Below are positions 51,506 to 60,925 of a stretch of 64,000 bases of DNA, in pieces. The stretch spans positions 186,001 to 250,000 of the forward strand of contig JANQQE010000011.1 in NCBI GenBank assembly GCA_028285105.1. Direction: 5' to 3'. The DNA comes from Alphaproteobacteria bacterium. Lineage in GTDB: Bacteria > Planctomycetota > Phycisphaerae > UBA1845. The notes under the pieces are model-generated. The model did no database searches. It had not been told where the DNA came from and worked only from the letters and a program-made list of their open reading frames with translations. Made by a program: the position numbers and the translations under genes. Each line of letters starts with the position of its first letter. Within the stretch, counting starts at the first letter, position 1.

Positions 51506-54500
51506 TTACAAGCCTGCCGCTTTCTGCATCAGTGCCATATCGCCAAGGTCCACATCGCCATCCTGATCGAAGTCAGAGATGGCACATGCGTCATCTGGCG
51601 TAACCGAGCCCGCTCCGGGACCGGTGATGCATCCCGAAATGGCGTTGTTGTAGTCATCGACGTCGATGTCGTTGTCGCCATCGTGGTCGAACTCGGCGCG
51701 TCCCAGTGAATCCAGAAACGCTACGAGGGCGTCCTTGTCGCCCTGCGACAGTGCGGCAAACGCCTGTGCCGATGCAGTTCCCTGGCTGCCCGGAGCGTCA
51801 TGCTCGGCAATCGCCAGCGCCATGCGGTCTGGGAATGTTCCACCCACGATGCGACCGTCATGCATCAACTGGTCACGCCAACGCACGCCCCAAAGCGACG
51901 GGGTACGCATTTCAAATTCGTTGGCGTCTCCCTGGACGATGCCGTCGCCCAACTGACCCATGTTGTGGAGCAGGAAGTCGGAGTACGGTTTGATCGACTG
52001 ACCCGACAGTGCCACCTCCGGCGCCGCACCGGTCGTGAACGTCGGCGTGTGGCATTCGGCACATCCGATCGTCTCAAACACGACCGCACCGGTCATGCCC
52101 GAACGCGGGGTCTGGGGCGGTTGAGCAAGGAAACGCTGGAAGTCGGTCACCCGGTCAATGAAGTGCGGCAACACGCCGCCAGGGCCATCTTCGGGTCCGT
52201 CTTCAGGATCTGGAACCGTATCGCATGCGGCAAGGTCCGGAGGACGTATACCGTTTGGATCGTTTTCTGCCTGGAGGAACCGGTTGGTCAGACCCATTTC
52301 ATTCAGCGCTGCATCGGCACTGAACGTGAGAATGGTTGCAACTTGTGCTTTCCACCCGAATCGGCCAACGCGGAGAGGTGCTCCACCGCCGTCTTCAAAC
52401 GCTTCGACCATGTGGGCTTCTCCCTGAACAGCACCAGGTTGCGCGGCTAGGTTGTCGAGCAAGTCGAATTCTGGAATCGCTTCGACCAGACCCGATCCGA
52501 ATGTCGAGTTGGTGAGACGACTGGCGACGACATTCGCTTCGACCGGAACCACTTCTTCGCATGTACCTGAAATGCCGTTTGCTTGCCGCAACGAACCGCC
52601 GAATTCTTCCAGGGCATTGAATCCGCCCTTGTCAGCCAGTCCGAAACGCGTGACCAGGGTTGCACCGGAACCGCCCAGACCGCCCGCGTTGTGACAGGCA
52701 CCGCAGGCATTTTGGTTGAAGACCGGTCCAAGACCGTTTGCAATGGACAGCGTTTCATCAAATCTCGTCCGACCCGTCATGAATCGATCGGCTTGTCCGG
52801 GAGTCAGGCCAAGAACAGGCGCGCCTACTCGCGGCTGAAGTACACGGATACACTCGTCATTAAGTTCGTCGCACTGTAAATCACCGCACGGATTTGATCC
52901 GGCTTCACAGGTTCCGCCATTGCATGCTTCGGCACCGTTGCAGAACAGTCCGTCATCGCAGTCGCCCGCTGTGAAACATTCGACGCAGGCGTCAATGCCT
53001 TCGTCGCAGGATTCGCCGGGACACGGATCGGTACCCGCTTCGCACGAGCCATTGACACACATCTCTGCACCGGTGCAGAATTTTCCGTCGTCGCAATCGC
53101 CGGCGTCCAGGCAATCCACACAAGTGTCGGTGCCTTCATCGCAAAGCTGACCGGTACACGGATCGCTGCCCGGCAGGCAGGTGTTTGTACCGTCATCGCA
53201 TGTTTCCTGACCATTGCAGAAATCGCTGTCATCGCAATCGCCGTTGACGAGGCAACCGACGCACTGATCGCCAACCTCGTCGCAAACCTGACCAGGACCG
53301 GTGCAAGGATCGGCACCATTGACGCATGCGCCGGCGACACAGGTCTCGGGACCGTCACAGAATGCAAGATCCGGACAGTCGCCATCCACCAGACACTCGA
53401 CACACTGATCGCTGTCTTCATCGCAAAGTTGTCCGGGGCACGGGTCGGTTCCTGGTTCGCAAACGTTGCTGCCATTGCAAGTCTCGTCACCATTGCAGAA
53501 CAGCCCGTCGTCGCAATCTGTGTTGTCGATGCAAGGATCGGCGCAGACGATCTGCGAAACGCTGAAGTTGTCGATCGCCGACTCGGTCACACTGTCGTTG
53601 GGCTGATCCGAAGAAACGAACCGAACCTGAACGTTCGCGGACGGAGTGACAAAATCGCTGACCTTAAACGAGTGGGTTGCCCATTCGCTGTTGGTGCCAT
53701 TCGTCGAATCGACCTGAACCCAGTTGGTACCGTCGTTGGACACCTCGGTGATCAAAACGTCTTGAGCGCCGCTGTCACTGAAGAAGTGCCAATAGGCATA
53801 GCCAACCACTGCATCGCTTCCGCTTAAGTCGAACGACGGCGATGTCAAAATCGTCGGTCCACCGTCAACGTCGCCAGTACCCGCCGCCCCGCCAGCATTC
53901 TGGCCGGTGAAGAAACACTCAGTTTCGTCGACAGATGCACCAAAGTCGTTCTCCGGTTGGGCTGCGTTTCCGCTGCCCGTCGGGAAGAATGTTCCGATTG
54001 GGTCGCCGCGCAACCATTCGCCCGTAGAAATCGACTGGCTGGTCACCGTCCATGCCGGATTGGCTGTTTCAAAATCATCGAAGAACAACACCTGAGTTCC
54101 AAGCGACGCCAAGAGCGAAATCGCGCTGCCCGGTGCGCCAGGCGGATCGGTCACCACATCAGACGCAGTGGTCTCGACCGAAACGTAAAACGAAACAGTG
54201 GACGTGCATGGAACGCCCGGCAAGTTGATGAAATAAACGTTGGGCGATTCCTCGGTCATCACCGTTTCTACAAACGCGCCCCCATCGATCGAAACAAACT
54301 GCTTGCCAGTGTTTGGCTGAGGCGTTGATCCCGTGCCGCTTACCGAAACCCTGAATGACGTCGGCGTATTCGGAACCAGCGATCCGGGGATACCGTCGGG
54401 ATAGGCAAAGACGAGATCGATCGGTGGAAGATTCAGCCAAACTTCTGTTCCGGTACACGTTCCAATGAACATGTCCTTCCAGCCGTCGTTGTTAAAGTCG

Positions 54501-55822
54501 AAGACCGCCAGGTCATGAACACCGTTGGGGGTCCACGGCTGACTCGGGCCCTGCTCCTGCAAAGTGACGGTCGGCGTGTTGCCAAGGTTGCGATACATGT
54601 GCATCCGGCGACCGCAACCGGGACTGTCCACGTCAACGTCGGCAATGATCACGTCATTGAAACCGTCGTTGTTCATGTCCTCGATGATGTGGTTTCCACC
54701 GAACTCAACGTCGGTACCGGAAGATCGCTGAAATGGTTGTTGAACAAAGTTGGCCAACCCGTCACCGCCATTTCCAGTGTTCAATAGATAAACGTCCTGG
54801 CCGTCGTCCGTAATGACAATATCAGGCAGTGTGTCATTGTTGAGATCGCCAACCGTGATGTGGTATGGCGCGTTTGGATAGACGATGTCAAAATCGTCAA
54901 AGAAGCCTTCATTGGTCGGATCGTTGTACGAAATCGAGACGCGGCGCGGGTCTTGGAGCGCGGTGTCTTTCACGATGTCCAGTGTTCCATCACCATTCAT
55001 GTCGACAATTGCAACGGCCATACTGAATGCCGAAAGCAACATTGTGCTGGTCATGCGCGTTTCACGGGAGTCGATAAACGTTCCCGAACCATTGTTAATC
55101 AAGAGGCGGTCGTTAACGTCCTCGGCTGGATTCTCCGGTGGAGCGGAACCCACGCCATCGCTGTCGTAGTCTCCGATGTAAAGATCCTGCCAACCGTCGC
55201 CGTCCACATCGCCCGCAGCCACCGAACAAAGTCGCGGGGCAACTGGAAGATTCGTTCCGATGGTCGTCAGTTGCGGAATGCGACCTTCTTCATAACGAAA
55301 ACCCTGCCACACGCCAGCAACTTCACCTTTGTTGATATAAATGCGTGGGTGCGAAATGGTCTTGGGCAATCCATCGCTCAGCGTGGAAACCGTCACCATG
55401 TCGAGCCAGGTATCGTTGTTGACATCAACGAGGATCACATCGCGATCGTTGGTCTCGTCAAGAAAACCCTGCCCGCCATCGTCTGCATCGGTCGCGAATG
55501 TATTCGTCATGTCCACGAAAACCCCGTCGATCGCCTGGCCATCGGCAACGCCTTGATTCATAAACAGAACGTTGCGACGACGACCAGTCGTCGTGAATTC
55601 CTGCTTGCGCACGCAAACGATGTCGAGGTCGCCATCTTTGTCTACGTCACCTACTGCGTAGTCCTTTTCCTCGCCGTCGTTAACACCCAGCGAAGGATCG
55701 GCAACGAGGCGCGCTCCGGTGTCGTCGACAAACTCGACCCAGGACCCTCCCGATCCGGCAATGACCGGTGCAGTCAAGAATGCACTTATAAGCACGGTAA
55801 TCTGAAATCGGCCACCCGACAT
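51506..55822 (-). CDS. Secreted mosaic protein: FG-GAP propeller, Cys-rich repeats, di-haem oxidoreductase (DUF1111) and dockerin-like tail
   Basis: The start at 55822 has AAGGAGGAG 5-6 bases upstream and gives 1438 residues with a signal peptide. Parts in order: FG-GAP/VCBS repeats (about 30-470, such as VDKDGDLDIVCV and DMNGDGTLDIV), beta-sandwich region (about 500-755), five and a half Cys-rich repeats (about 759-990), a DUF1111-type di-haem domain with CGACHN (about 1041) and CAECHT (about 1256), SDFLLHNMGQL and LMHDGRIVGG, then an EF-hand/dockerin-like tail (DHDGDNDIDVDDY, DFDQDGDVDLGDMA). It is probably an extracellular c-type cytochrome redox protein. Confidence 0.88.
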   Translation of the reverse strand: MSGGRFQITVLISAFLTAPVIAGSGGSWVEFVDDTGARLVADPSLGVNDGEEKDYAVGDVDKDGDLDIVCVRKQEFTTTGRRRNVLFMNQGVADGQAIDGVFVDMTNTFATDADDGGQGFLDETNDRDVILVDVNNDTWLDMVTVSTLSDGLPKTISHPRIYINKGEVAGVWQGFRYEEGRIPQLTTIGTNLPVAPRLCSVAAGDVDGDGWQDLYIGDYDSDGVGSAPPENPAEDVNDRLLINNGSGTFIDSRETRMTSTMLLSAFSMAVAIVDMNGDGTLDIVKDTALQDPRRVSISYNDPTNEGFFDDFDIVYPNAPYHITVGDLNNDTLPDIVITDDGQDVYLLNTGNGGDGLANFVQQPFQRSSGTDVEFGGNHIIEDMNNDGFNDVIIADVDVDSPGCGRRMHMYRNLGNTPTVTLQEQGPSQPWTPNGVHDLAVFDFNNDGWKDMFIGTCTGTEVWLNLPPIDLVFAYPDGIPGSLVPNTPTSFRVSVSGTGSTPQPNTGKQFVSIDGGAFVETVMTEESPNVYFINLPGVPCTSTVSFYVSVETTASDVVTDPPGAPGSAISLLASLGTQVLFFDDFETANPAWTVTSQSISTGEWLRGDPIGTFFPTGSGNAAQPENDFGASVDETECFFTGQNAGGAAGTGDVDGGPTILTSPSFDLSGSDAVVGYAYWHFFSDSGAQDVLITEVSNDGTNWVQVDSTNGTNSEWATHSFKVSDFVTPSANVQVRFVSSDQPNDSVTESAIDNFSVSQIVCADPCIDNTDCDDGLFCNGDETCNGSNVCEPGTDPCPGQLCDEDSDQCVECLVDGDCPDLAFCDGPETCVAGACVNGADPCTGPGQVCDEVGDQCVGCLVNGDCDDSDFCNGQETCDDGTNTCLPGSDPCTGQLCDEGTDTCVDCLDAGDCDDGKFCTGAEMCVNGSCEAGTDPCPGESCDEGIDACVECFTAGDCDDGLFCNGAEACNGGTCEAGSNPCGDLQCDELNDECIRVLQPRVGAPVLGLTPGQADRFMTGRTRFDETLSIANGLGPVFNQNACGACHNAGGLGGSGATLVTRFGLADKGGFNALEEFGGSLRQANGISGTCEEVVPVEANVVASRLTNSTFGSGLVEAIPEFDLLDNLAAQPGAVQGEAHMVEAFEDGGGAPLRVGRFGWKAQVATILTFSADAALNEMGLTNRFLQAENDPNGIRPPDLAACDTVPDPEDGPEDGPGGVLPHFIDRVTDFQRFLAQPPQTPRSGMTGAVVFETIGCAECHTPTFTTGAAPEVALSGQSIKPYSDFLLHNMGQLGDGIVQGDANEFEMRTPSLWGVRWRDQLMHDGRIVGGTFPDRMALAIAEHDAPGSQGTASAQAFAALSQGDKDALVAFLDSLGRAEFDHDGDNDIDVDDYNNAISGCITGPGAGSVTPDDACAISDFDQDGDVDLGDMALMQKAAGL
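52850..53545 (-). repeat. Coding tandem repeats: Cys-rich units of the mosaic protein
   Basis: About five and a half units of roughly 120-125 bases (38-43 codons) each encode a pattern like CDDGLFCNGxETC ... GxDPCxGQxCDExxDxCVxC, with eight to nine cysteines per unit. Units differ by several substitutions, so they diverged after duplication. They resemble the DCDDGLFCNG repeats known from myxobacterial and other surface proteins. They form a spacer between the beta-sandwich and the di-haem domain. Confidence 0.85.
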
Positions 55823-56062
55823 ACAACTCCTCCTTACGCGTGTCTTTAATTCACCAACGATTTGGACCCGCCTGCCCTTGCGATCGAATTGAAACATTCT
55901 GAGAATCCGCATTATAGCGCAAGGCGATATGCGAGCGAAAGTCGAATATTTGCGTGAATCATTCGCAGAAACTTGGACAAACTTAGGACACAGAATGGCG
56001 GCTTACGCTTTGTGATCAGATGACAGTCAAATAGAGCAGTTTGCCACTGATCGCGTTGCAAT

Positions 56063-59000
56063 TCATCGACGGGAACGGATCTGTCGCAATTCGAGGAATT
56101 GCTTCATGTAGAACAGCGAATCCTCGCGGCGCCGACGATACTTGAGGTCTTCTGCCAAAGCCTCGAGATTGCGCCGAGATCGGAAGTACCAACGTCCTTG
56201 AAGCGATGAACGCAGGTGCGGTTTGCGTGGTGTTTCAACGAATTCGGCTTGATCGATCAGCAATTGATCGATATCTACAGGACCAAAATAAACAATTTGA
56301 ATCCGGGCAGTACCATCGACCAACAAACCCAATGGCATCGGCCAATCGTTCATGCGGCCGCGGATATGATCGACAATGGCGTCAATCGTCACCATCAGAT
56401 CAGGCTCAGCCGCCAGTTCGCTGATGCCTTTGGAAGCGACGATCGGTTCAATTTGTGTACGGAAAAAGTCGATCGCCTTCCGCCGATTTTCCAGCTTGTC
56501 TATATTGAGCGCAACCACGTTTAAACCGGCATCATTCATGCGTTTGCTTTGTCGGGCCAATTCCGCGAGTTGATCCACGCAATCGTTACAATCGTATTCC
56601 CAAAGCGTAACCAGCACCGGTCGAACCCGATCGGCGGTTGAAAACAACGCATTCAGCAATGACGGCGGAATGGCCAACGGAATTTTCAATACCAAACGTG
56701 ACGATGAGCTTGCCGCCTTGCCATCGTTGTTCGACGCTTCGGGTATTTTGATGGGCGCAACATTCGCTGGCACCATTGAACCATCTTCTTGTCGAATGAT
56801 GTACCGCCGATTCAATGCAGGCGGCTTAAATCCCTGTGATTTTCCGTTTGGCCATCGAACCGTGATGCCATCAACCGCCTTCGCGTCACCCAAGCCGAAG
56901 TGCAGACATCGACTTGACTGCGACAGGTACCCGCTTCCGGCAAAGACTGTGCGCGTTTGCCGCTTACCAGCGTATGCAATGGTAATCTTCGCACCAATGG
57001 CGTCACGGTTTTGCTGTTCGCCTTCTAGTTTCAATGACAGGTAAGCGTTTCCATGCTGCTGCGTGTTCTCCATGAAGCGCAGTGTGGGACCCGTCCGATT
57101 CTTAAGCCACAGATCCAGATCGCCATCCAAATCCCAGTCGCTCGCGACAAATGTTCGACCGTCATCTGCAAAATCTAATCCGCTTATTGCCGACACATCG
57201 ATGAAATTCCCATCGCCTGCATTGAAGTAACATCGGTTACGCTGACGCCCCCCCCAGGAAAACTCATCTTCGATCAATGCCGACATCGCCAACCAACCTT
57301 CCCAGTAGGCAAACGGCATGGAAGTACCCGCATTTTCCTCGATCGGTGTGGCATTTGCGGCGACTTGCCGCCACCAGAAACTGTCGAGGTCTTCGGCCTG
57401 GTCATTGGTCAGGAATCCATTGGGCGCAACGACATCGTCAAATCCGTCGTTGTTCAGGTCCACGAATTGCGCTCCCCAGGTCCAGTCGCCAAACGCCGAA
57501 TCAACCGCAACTCCGATATTTTCAAATTGGCTATCTTTGAGTTTCGCAAACAACACGTTTCCAATACCGCGCCCTACGACGTGCTTTCTGATGAAATCAT
57601 CGGTATTCTCAAGAAACCGCGACTGATCGGCCATCCATTGAGCCACCGGCGCGTCAATGCCGCTCACAAGCAGATTGGCGTTCCCGTCCAGATTGTAGTC
57701 GGACCAACTGACGCCCATGCCGCCGGCAGGGCCATCGACACCGAAATCCCCAGCGACATCGACAAATACTCCCCCATCATTTCGATAGAGGTTGTTCGGT
57801 CCAAAATCATTGGCGACGTACAAGTCCTGATCGCCGTCATCATCGAAGTCATACCAACTGGCTGCGAAACTGAAGCGTGTATTGTTGACCCCTAACCCGC
57901 ACTCCTTTGTTGCATCCGTGAACCCGCTCATACCGTCGTTTCGCATGAGGTGGTTGGAAGGCCCGTTTCTTGCATCGTGAATGGCAGCGGGATTGTGACC
58001 GCGCGTCAGCGGATTGACCGAGCGAGTCGCGAAAATGTCCAAATCGCCGTCGTTGTCGTAGTCGGCTGCTGCCAGCGAATAAAACGGTTCCGGTGTGGGC
58101 GCTTTGAACGCGCGGGCTGGAACGAACGTGCCATCGCCGTTGTTCTTACAAAGAATGATCGACGAGGCGATCGCGCACAGCAGATCCTGATCGCCGTCGC
58201 CATCAATATCGACGAACAAAACACCGCGCGTTGTATCAAGCCAATCGACACCGGCTTGTGCAGACTCGTCGCGTACCGTTCCATCAGCCTGTCGCACGAG
58301 CAGTTTGTTCGGAACGCCTTCACCCATGGCCACGTACAGGTCTTCAAGCCCGTCACCATTGACGTCAGCGATTGCAATGCCTTGATGCCCAAGTTGATTC
58401 AGTTCGCCAACGGCATCAATGTTGCCATACCAATGGTCAACCCCCTTCGACAATTGGGTTTCCCAAAGTTCGGAGTTCGTGATGATCGCCTCTGTTCGTT
58501 CGCGAAACTGCATCGAAGGTGAATCGACAATGGTTCCCTCAGTCAATCGAATTCGCCGAATCCGCCATTCGCCGGGAGTGGTTTGAATCCATTCGATCGC
58601 CCAGTCAATGCTAATCTGCCGCGCAAGATCCTGTCGTCGGCAGAAGAACTCGATTCGAGTATCGGAGGAACAGGCCTTTTCACGCAAATCAGTGATGCCC
58701 ACGACTTCGATTGACGCACGAACATCATCGAACGGTGAGAGTAATCTGCGCAGCGCACCCAGCCCATGATTCGGTTTGTCTGCATTGGTTGCGGTATGCT
58801 CGGCGGGGCGTAGTTTTAGAACGTGAATTGACTCGATTTGAAATGGGGTTGGAAATGAACCTATCGAGTCAACGGTAGCATTATCTGTAAACCATCCGTC
58901 GATCTGGAGCGGATCGTTTTCGCCGGTTTTGCATAGCGTATCCGTCAGCGCCTCCAGACGATCTCGCACGCGAACAGCCTGAACCTCGCTCGACCAGTCG

Positions 59001-59164
59001 TCCAGTGTCGGATCAACCATTCGCTTAAGTTCTTGCAGCCCGGTGTCAGGACCAAACGCATCGCTCTGCTGCGCGAACGTCGGCCCAGCACTCACACAGA
59101 AAAGCAGGACAATGCTCCGCCTGATGCAAAATCGTTTCGCCTCCGATGTATTGCTCAAACGCAA
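56063..59164 (-). CDS. CRTAC1-like FG-GAP/ASPIC-UnbV protein with C-terminal thioredoxin-like domain
   Basis: The 1033-residue protein has a signal peptide, an N-terminal unknown region (about 30-230), FG-GAP/VCBS repeats (about 255-640, such as ADVNGDGLEDLYVAMG and DYDNDGDLDIFAT), an ASPIC/UnbV domain (about 710-800, with GAKITIAYAGKRQTRTV, GYLSQSSRCLHFGLG, ITVRWPNGKSQ) and, after a linker, a redoxin-like domain with LVTLWEYDCNDCVDQLAELARQ (CXXC at about 860). The start is a TTG (59164 or 59158) without a good ribosome-binding site, so it may vary. It follows the DUF2330 gene by 15 bases. Confidence 0.82.
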   Translation of the reverse strand: MRLSNTSEAKRFCIRRSIVLLFCVSAGPTFAQQSDAFGPDTGLQELKRMVDPTLDDWSSEVQAVRVRDRLEALTDTLCKTGENDPLQIDGWFTDNATVDSIGSFPTPFQIESIHVLKLRPAEHTATNADKPNHGLGALRRLLSPFDDVRASIEVVGITDLREKACSSDTRIEFFCRRQDLARQISIDWAIEWIQTTPGEWRIRRIRLTEGTIVDSPSMQFRERTEAIITNSELWETQLSKGVDHWYGNIDAVGELNQLGHQGIAIADVNGDGLEDLYVAMGEGVPNKLLVRQADGTVRDESAQAGVDWLDTTRGVLFVDIDGDGDQDLLCAIASSIILCKNNGDGTFVPARAFKAPTPEPFYSLAAADYDNDGDLDIFATRSVNPLTRGHNPAAIHDARNGPSNHLMRNDGMSGFTDATKECGLGVNNTRFSFAASWYDFDDDGDQDLYVANDFGPNNLYRNDGGVFVDVAGDFGVDGPAGGMGVSWSDYNLDGNANLLVSGIDAPVAQWMADQSRFLENTDDFIRKHVVGRGIGNVLFAKLKDSQFENIGVAVDSAFGDWTWGAQFVDLNNDGFDDVVAPNGFLTNDQAEDLDSFWWRQVAANATPIEENAGTSMPFAYWEGWLAMSALIEDEFSWGGRQRNRCYFNAGDGNFIDVSAISGLDFADDGRTFVASDWDLDGDLDLWLKNRTGPTLRFMENTQQHGNAYLSLKLEGEQQNRDAIGAKITIAYAGKRQTRTVFAGSGYLSQSSRCLHFGLGDAKAVDGITVRWPNGKSQGFKPPALNRRYIIRQEDGSMVPANVAPIKIPEASNNDGKAASSSSRLVLKIPLAIPPSLLNALFSTADRVRPVLVTLWEYDCNDCVDQLAELARQSKRMNDAGLNVVALNIDKLENRRKAIDFFRTQIEPIVASKGISELAAEPDLMVTIDAIVDHIRGRMNDWPMPLGLLVDGTARIQIVYFGPVDIDQLLIDQAEFVETPRKPHLRSSLQGRWYFRSRRNLEALAEDLKYRRRREDSLFYMKQFLELRQIRSRR

Positions 59165-59179
59165 CTCGCAATCGCCACC

Positions 59180-60835
59180 CTAGCGCCGACGCTTCAAGAA
59201 GCCCAGACCAAATACTGTAACGATCAGCGTGCCAGCCGCACCACTACCACATCCGAATAGACCGACACCGCAACCCGTTTCGTCGGGTTCTCCGCCACCC
59301 GCGCCAATCACGCGGGCAACGCCAAACGTTCGCAATGTTTCAACTTCGGGCGGGCCCGAGGTGTCGACCCGTTCACTGCGCCACATCGATTCCTGATCGA
59401 TCGTCGGAGCGGAGAATCCCGGCGGATCGCCCGATCCGTTGATTACCAATTCGCCGTCGCGGCCTGTACCTTCGCCGAGCGTCAGCGTCCAGGTCGTCGC
59501 ACCAAAGTTGCAATCGACATTCATGGAAGCGCGGCGGGTCATCGGTTGATCGTCGAGATCGGGATTGAACGAGAAAGATGGGTCCAGCGTCATTTCGTCG
59601 GCTGACAACGTCGTGTACATGCGCGTCATGTATGGCATGCCAGCAAAGACAGCCAATGCCTCTTCGAGCGGTTTGACGATTGTGTTGTTGATTTCAACAA
59701 TGATCCGGGCGCGGGCGTCGGCTAACTCTTCTTCGGTGTACGACTCATTCAGCAGTTCGGGAACGGAGTAGATGAAACCATCTTCGCCCTCGGGCAGCGG
59801 TAACTCGCGGCCGAGAATCGCCTGGACTTTGTCCTGCGGGAATACGAAGGTATTGGAGAGATCGGCGACGAATTCGGCATCGTCGTTGATTTCCGACAGA
59901 AAAACCAACTCATCGGTGTAAGTCGAAACTGCCGGCAGCGAGTTGTCAGGATCGAAATCTGAGCCTGCATAATCAGTCGCAAACCCCTGCCCACCCGCCT
60001 CATCCATCGCAGCCGTGATGAGCCCCTGATAACTCGAGTAGGCATTGAACGTTCCAGAGTACCAGTTCAATCGCGTGTAGTTCGGTGTCACATGCAGGTA
60101 GTTCAGCGGAACGGCACGCGACTGACCGAGCAACCAAACCAATACGCCCATATCGTCCTGCGCCGCGACAGCCGTCAACCGAATCGGAACCGTCGCGTTT
60201 TCCGATTGATATTTCATGATCAGCGGTTCGATATCACCTACACCCTGATTCTGTTGCAACTTTAGCGCAACGAAATTCATGCCTTCGTTGACGTATGGCT
60301 CGATCAGTTCATCACCACGCTCGGTAAGGTCATATCCGTTGGACGTCAACCATGTCGACAGGGCCATCGCATCATCGCTGGCAATGATCTCCACATCGAA
60401 GGGTCCAACCGCCAGGCGCTCAAGCACATCGACACCTTCGTTGCCACCATCGTCAGCCGCATTGTCCGCACTCGCACCGCCAAAGAATAAATCGTCGTCC
60501 GATGGGCATCTCTGTCCGTTTGTCTCCAACACAAACTGCGGGCGCGTCGACGACTCCAGCGAAGCGAACACGGCATCGCTACCGACGGACAGTTCTGGAA
60601 TCCCCGGGACGGGAACGACCCACGAGAATTGTTCAGCATCTCCGACGTATTGGATCAAAACCATCGCAGTGACTGTGTCGCCGTCTTTGCGAAAAACGAT
60701 CTGCTCGCCGGCTTGGTCGATGGTAACGAGTTCGCAGAAAAACCCGCCGCATGCCACTGCGCGAGATACTCCGCAAACTGATATCGCAAGCACTGCCAGC
60801 GACAAGATGGCTTGAATGATTGGATTTCGTTTCAT
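59180..60835 (-). CDS. DUF2330 exported protein with C-terminal sorting tail
   Basis: The 551-residue protein has a signal peptide (AILSLAVLAISVCGVSRAVA) followed at once by CGGFFCEL, then VAMVLIQYVGDAEQFSWVVPVPGIPEL-type DUF2330 sequence (here TAMVLIQYVGDAEQFSWVVP) and PLNYLHVTPNYTRLNWYSG. The last 35 residues consist of a Gly/Glu-rich linker, a cysteine-containing CGVGLFGCGSG segment, a hydrophobic helix and an RRR end, the layout of MYXO-CTERM- or PEP-CTERM-like sorting signals. GGAGGAA lies 8 bases before the ATG. It is probably processed at the envelope. Confidence 0.85.
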   Translation of the reverse strand: MKRNPIIQAILSLAVLAISVCGVSRAVACGGFFCELVTIDQAGEQIVFRKDGDTVTAMVLIQYVGDAEQFSWVVPVPGIPELSVGSDAVFASLESSTRPQFVLETNGQRCPSDDDLFFGGASADNAADDGGNEGVDVLERLAVGPFDVEIIASDDAMALSTWLTSNGYDLTERGDELIEPYVNEGMNFVALKLQQNQGVGDIEPLIMKYQSENATVPIRLTAVAAQDDMGVLVWLLGQSRAVPLNYLHVTPNYTRLNWYSGTFNAYSSYQGLITAAMDEAGGQGFATDYAGSDFDPDNSLPAVSTYTDELVFLSEINDDAEFVADLSNTFVFPQDKVQAILGRELPLPEGEDGFIYSVPELLNESYTEEELADARARIIVEINNTIVKPLEEALAVFAGMPYMTRMYTTLSADEMTLDPSFSFNPDLDDQPMTRRASMNVDCNFGATTWTLTLGEGTGRDGELVINGSGDPPGFSAPTIDQESMWRSERVDTSGPPEVETLRTFGVARVIGAGGGEPDETGCGVGLFGCGSGAAGTLIVTVFGLGFLKRRR

Positions 60836-60925
60836 CGCAATATTCCTCCAGATCGTCCGAGTGACCTGCAATTAGTGTCGGTTCAACAGGTGCCCCGTCA
60901 ACAGTCGAATTGAATTGCCGTCCCG

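Noticed and set aside
52850-53545. Regularly spaced similar units that could suggest a CRISPR array
   Set aside because: The units are coding, diverged, contiguous without spacers and encode a clear Cys-rich protein repeat.
54860-55849. A 329-codon open frame on the plus strand
   Set aside because: It lies antisense to the FG-GAP part of the mosaic protein, has no ribosome-binding site or recognisable domain, and mirrors the codon pattern of the real gene.
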